A stretch of 64,000 nt of DNA, from contig OZ234495.1 in assembly GCA_965153455.1 (NCBI GenBank), positions 8,986,875 to 9,050,874 on the forward strand. Reading direction: 5' to 3'. This DNA is from Sphagnum compactum (taxonomy: Eukaryota; Bryophyta; Sphagnopsida; Sphagnales). Positions within the stretch are counted from its first letter, which is position 1; each line of letters begins with the position of its first letter. A program made the position numbers and the translations under genes. Shown piece by piece: positions 60,901-64,000 of the stretch. The notes beneath the pieces are model-generated. The model was given only the letters and a program-made list of their open reading frames with translations, did not search any database and had not been told where the DNA came from.

Positions 60901-63396
60901 TACCCACCTGTGTTGCAACCATTGCACTGAGGAAGCATCAAGCTCCAATGTTACCACAGATGTCATGATATCCTTGATGACTATCATTAAATTGTTCTTG
61001 GTAGCAGCTTCACTCTGCATCACAACTTTTGTATATGTACCTAAAGTATGTATTAAACTTCCACTTTCCTCAAATATTTTTCCTTTTAGAAGTTGGAAAT
61101 ATCAATTTCTATGTTATGGGTATTACCTAAAAGAGACTTTTAAAAAAAAATTTACACAAAGCTTACCTAAGGATGGGGGTTAACTAAGGATTTTTCTTTA
61201 ATCGAAGGATACCTAAAGATTATTTAAGGGGTTACCTAAGGAGTCTCTAAAGAGACACGTCAAAATCTAACTACGTTATGGGATACCTAAGGACTCTCTA
61301 AGAGAGACCTAAAGACCTACTTAGGTTATGAGGTACCTAAGGGGTTGTCTAAAAGGCTACATAACATCTACCTAGGGGGTTATCTAGGCATATCAAAAGC
61401 CTACATAGGCAATTACATAAGGCTTATCTATAGGGCTACCTAGGGAAACACGTAGGAGCTTACCTAGGTTATTGGATATTTAAGGGTTATTTAGGGGATT
61501 ATCTAAGGCTCACCTAGGGAGCTACCTATGAAAACATTTAGGAGCTTAACTAGGTTGGGATACTTACATGCTACTTAGGGGACTACATAAAACTTATTTG
61601 TGGGGCTAGTTAAGGGATACCTAAAGACTACTTAAGAAATTACTTAGAACTAATTTATAGCCTCTTGTAGACCTTATTTAGCTTTTCAAGTAGTCCCTTA
61701 AGTAGTCTTTAATAAACCTTAACGTAGGGAGGTCCTTAGATAAACCCTATGTAACCCCATATGCAAAGTTTTGATAATCTTATAACTCATAAGCTAGATA
61801 GGTGCCTAGGTGGTTTTTAAATAGCCCTTGGGTTATTTATATAGTCCCTTCAAATAATCCTTAGGTATGCCTTAACTTAGGAAATATTTTTTATAGCCCT
61901 ATAGAAAGACATATTTTAAGCTGTTAAATAGTTTCTAACTATTCCCTAACCTAGGTAGATCCCTTGGTAGCTCTTAAATAGACCCCTATGTAAGCCTTAT
62001 ATAAGCTTCTTTAAATTTTGTAATGTCCTCATCTTACATAGGTAGGTGGATAAGTAGATAGGTAAATACCCCATGGGTAGGTAGGTAGGTAGGTAGATAG
62101 GGATAACTAGGCAGCTCATGAGTAAGAAGGTAGATAGTTCCATAGGAAGGTAGAGAGTTAGATCGGACCTAACCTAGTTAACCCCCTACTTAAGTAGTCT
62201 TTTAATCTATATTGCCATAACCTAGGTAGACCACAATTTAATAAGGAAAGAAAATATGGTTGATCATTTTTGGAAGTTCATCTTTAGTTTTGAAGCTCCA
62301 TAGTTCAAAGCAAGGTCCATGAATATATTCTTAGGGACTTCTCTACCAATGAAGTAAGACAATAGGCACCCAAGAGGCTCAAGTTTTTGGAAAAGGGCGA
62401 GGAGGGGAGATGGGAATTTTTTTGGAATTTGGTGTTCCCCAAGTCTCTATTCCATATGGTTTCTTCATGTTCTCACCAAGTGCCCAATGATTATTCATTA
62501 CATTCCCAACTTGTTTCCCAAGTTCACCATAGTAGCACACTTTATCCCATATGTTGTTGTGAATGGTCTCTTTTTTTCCTTCCCTTTTGGTTTAGGGTTT
62601 AGGGTTTTATGAAGTCTTTTGCAAACTAAAATATGAAAACATGAATCAAGTGATCCTTGTTTGATATGGCGAGATTCAACTCAACAAAACCAAAACTCAA
62701 CATCGTGTCGATGCTTACTCTGTACCATTGGTACACTTCTCCTTCTTTACTTATTGAATATTTTGGACTTGGTGGAGTGGCACGCAAGAGAATATCATCA
62801 GCCTACACCCACAACAATACAATGGGTTTCAATTTAGCATGGCCAATCTACCAACACATTTCAACACAAAATGGCATTATTTCTCTTATTAACACAATGG
62901 ACTAGTCCACTTCCATCACACAAAAATTGGTAGTTTTATATAAAAAAAACTTGGCACCCACTCTTTGCTATTGACTCGAGTTCTTAGGTTCCTTCATACC
63001 CATGTTATACCCATGTTCTATCCATGTATGTTATACCCATTTTCATACCTACCTAGTGTTTATTTGAAGAAGAGAGAGCCAACCCAACACTAGTATATAT
63101 ATAAAATAATAAATAAATAATTTATTTATTTATTTATTTTTTCAATTACAAATTTGAACTTGAATTGAAGCCATGAGCCCTCAACACTGAAAGGGGGGTG
63201 GGATGGTACTTGCAATTTGATAGTCCGCAATCTGAGACCTTAGGCATGAGGACGGAGTAGCAAAACATCGATTTGGTTGGTCCCTATATGGTGTATATGA
63301 AACCCCGATTTTATTGCAAGTGAGTCCATCGACGGCGTAAAGGCTCTTCGGTAACGCTAGCCATCGCCTTAAGTCTGCATCGAAAAAGCCACTTTC
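54995..63396 (-). CDS. HAP2: HAP2/GCS1 gamete-fusion protein, 3' part of gene (5' exons outside window)
   Basis: HAP2/GCS1 is the male-gamete membrane fusogen of plants and many protists. Exons read on the minus strand: 63396-63214, 62802-about 62641 (3' end uncertain), 60565-60448, 59977-59942, 59583-59490, 58635-58547, 58193-58015, 57353-57259, 57017-55962 and 55524-54995. Apart from the junction after about 62641, all phases agree. Diagnostic blocks are DGLTCNKIGVSYTPYRDQPN (HAP2-GCS1 domain), VPSFEA, NITADYGIS joined to VTNCTEGIGNPL, and VTLTDSGGNIVDS. They are followed by an aromatic/Gly pre-membrane segment (FFGNLFGGW), a CEQC..C..C cluster and a hydrophobic membrane span. A cytoplasmic tail of about 500 residues follows: Cys-rich, basic, then repeats. 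Small exon(s) between 62641 and 60565 were not found. The ectodomain N-terminus with the fusion loop is not in the window. I saw no disabling mutation. The identity is secure from the ectodomain; the tail is joined by consensus splice sites only. Confidence 0.88.
55069..55443 (-). repeat. Five 75-bp repeats inside the last HAP2 exon
   Basis: The unit start TTTGATTTTGGG (plus strand) recurs at 55069, 55144, 55219, 55294 and 55369, exactly 75 bp apart. Each unit encodes 25 residues: TYANFQDPNLQYMNTLPSSD plus GTQNQ, with few substitutions. Confidence 0.95.
57610..57760. repeat. Copy of the TAGCCAAATTTGGC repeat in a HAP2 intron
   Basis: The core TAGCCAAATACGGCTA is at 57677-57692, preceded by the GTGATCATCCACCATAAG block found in the other copies. 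It lies in the HAP2 intron between 58015 and 57353. Confidence 0.5.
58219..58244. repeat. Telomere-like (TTTAGGG)n tract in a HAP2 intron
   Basis: About 3.5 units; on the transcript strand CCCTAAA. It ends about 25 nt upstream of the splice acceptor for the exon starting at 58193. Confidence 0.85.
59656..59735. repeat. 25-bp tandem repeat, three copies, in a HAP2 intron
   Basis: CATTAGTCAAGCTGACCATT begins at 59661, 59686 and 59711. It lies just upstream (in transcript sense) of the exon starting at 59583. Confidence 0.85.
60655..60760. repeat. Copy of the TAGCCAAATTTGGC repeat in a HAP2 intron
   Basis: The core is at 60728-60743 with the adjoining CTACATCACAAAATTG block, in the same orientation as the 39.08-kb arm. 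It lies about 90 bp upstream of the exon starting at 60565. Confidence 0.5.
60751..60860. repeat. 51-bp tandem duplication with (AC)n and telomere-like CCCTAAA
   Basis: AAATTGAGGGAAAACACAC begins at 60751 and 60802. Each copy ends in CCTTAAACCCTAAA, and the last extends to AACCCTAAACCCC. Confidence 0.8.
61150..62000. repeat. Long degenerate CCTAAGG/CCTAGG minisatellite with an orientation switch
   Basis: The first half (to about 61650) is made of drifting 10-14-bp words of the type ACCTAAGGGGTTA. The second half (from about 61690) carries the complementary sense, such as TGTAACCCC and CCTTAGGTATGCC. It fills most of a HAP2 intron. Confidence 0.7.
62040..62100. repeat. (GGTA)n tract
   Basis: GGTAGGTAGGTAGGTAGG with imperfect flanks. 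Similar tracts occur at 3572-3610 and 16939-16956. Confidence 0.8.
62589..62608. repeat. Telomere-like (TTTAGGG)n tract in a HAP2 intron
   Basis: About 2.5 units, close to where an unrecognised small HAP2 exon may lie. Confidence 0.8.
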
Positions 63397-64000
63397 CTGT
63401 GAACCCAAATAATACGTGCTCATGTTATGTTCAAACCATGTTATTGTAAAGCACTCAAAGAATTTTTGCGTGTGTATTTGGAGGGCACCTTATATTTATA
63501 TATGCGTCAAATAATAATAATGCCTCGTCTCTTTTGACAAGGCACCTTATTACGCTTACAAGACGCCTCCTAACCTACTAGGCCTACTAGTAGGCGTGCG
63601 ATGCCTCTTGTAAACATAATAAGGTGCCTTACTTACCTTATAATGAATTCATGTATCAAGATGCTCTTTGAGCTCATGAAACAATTTTCACAATTTGATA
63701 CCATAATAGTTCAATAGCGGGTTGATTAATTTTCATTTTGAAGATTCCATTGCCAACCGAGGGAATATTCCCAAAAGATTCTCAAAAGACGCTTTGTTTT
63801 TCTTCACCAAAACAATAAATAAATTCTTTGAGAAATTTTCAGCATGTCTAAAAAAAATAAAAATTTAATTGTGTTTTTTTGTCAACCTTGCTATTCAACT
63901 ACAATATTATAATCACATACAACATGTTCTAATATTGGTGGACGAAGGTTGAAGAGTGCACTCAATGAGCTATACATGACATGATGAAGCTTACGGGTAT
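63397..64000. other. Probable HAP2 intron with a palindrome
   Basis: Upstream of the first certain HAP2 exon. A minus-strand stretch near 63787-63733 (ASFENLLGIFPRL) loosely resembles the HAP2 block before this exon, but no clean splice sites support it. Confidence 0.35.
63538..63630. repeat. About 90-bp imperfect palindrome (foldback)
   Basis: AGGCACCTTATTA...TTACAAGACGCC on the left pairs with GCCTCTTGTAAACATAATAAGG and GTGCC on the right, around a CCTACTAGGCCTACTAGTAGG centre. It lies upstream of the first visible HAP2 exon. Confidence 0.7.

Noticed and set aside
63733-63797. Additional upstream HAP2 exon
   Set aside because: ASFENLLGIFPRL is only loosely similar to the expected block and has no convincing donor in the right phase.

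Overview
The window looks like nuclear DNA of a land plant with a large, gene-poor, AT-rich genome. The evidence is intron-containing genes of plant families, TTTAGGG-type telomere-like tracts, and many decayed hAT, CACTA and MITE-like elements and minisatellites. A seed-free vascular plant such as a fern or lycophyte fits best, but that is inference and the species cannot be named from sequence alone.

Three genes can be supported. (1) 29844-30429 (+) is a two-exon plantacyanin-type blue copper protein with a signal peptide and all four copper ligands. (2) 33710-38111 (-) is a ten-exon plastid-type anion/phosphate transporter of the ANTR/PHT4 branch of the major facilitator superfamily. All nine intron junctions keep frame, and intron 9 carries a 365-bp hAT-like MITE. 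(3) 54995-63396 (-) is the 3' part of a HAP2/GCS1 gamete-fusion gene, split into small exons including one of 36 nt and one apparently GC-AG intron. Its 5' exons, with the fusion-loop part, lie beyond the right edge. Its tail is the most interesting thing here: a cysteine-rich juxtamembrane block, a basic KDK heptad-like array, a long Asn/Gln/Pro/Tyr-rich stretch, and five 25-residue repeats.

Layout: 1-5.9 kb AT-rich repeats; 6 kb broken BED-finger hAT fragment; 7-20 kb mixed repeats and an LTR-like block; 20.6-21.5 kb hAT pseudogene, followed at once by a MITE with perfect 24-bp terminal inverted repeats; 22-29 kb MITE-like repeats and microsatellites; 29.4-38.7 kb the gene island (plantacyanin and transporter); 38.9-39.8 kb an inverted-repeat element; 40-44 kb repeats, including a miRNA-like hairpin and a 76-bp tandem array; 44.9-47.3 kb an almost full-length hAT pseudogene; 47-55 kb no gene seen; 55-64 kb HAP2, whose introns are loaded with telomere-like tracts and minisatellites.

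The three genes do not form a functional cluster. Apart from the hAT relicts and the three genes, I could not assign any open frame to a protein family.
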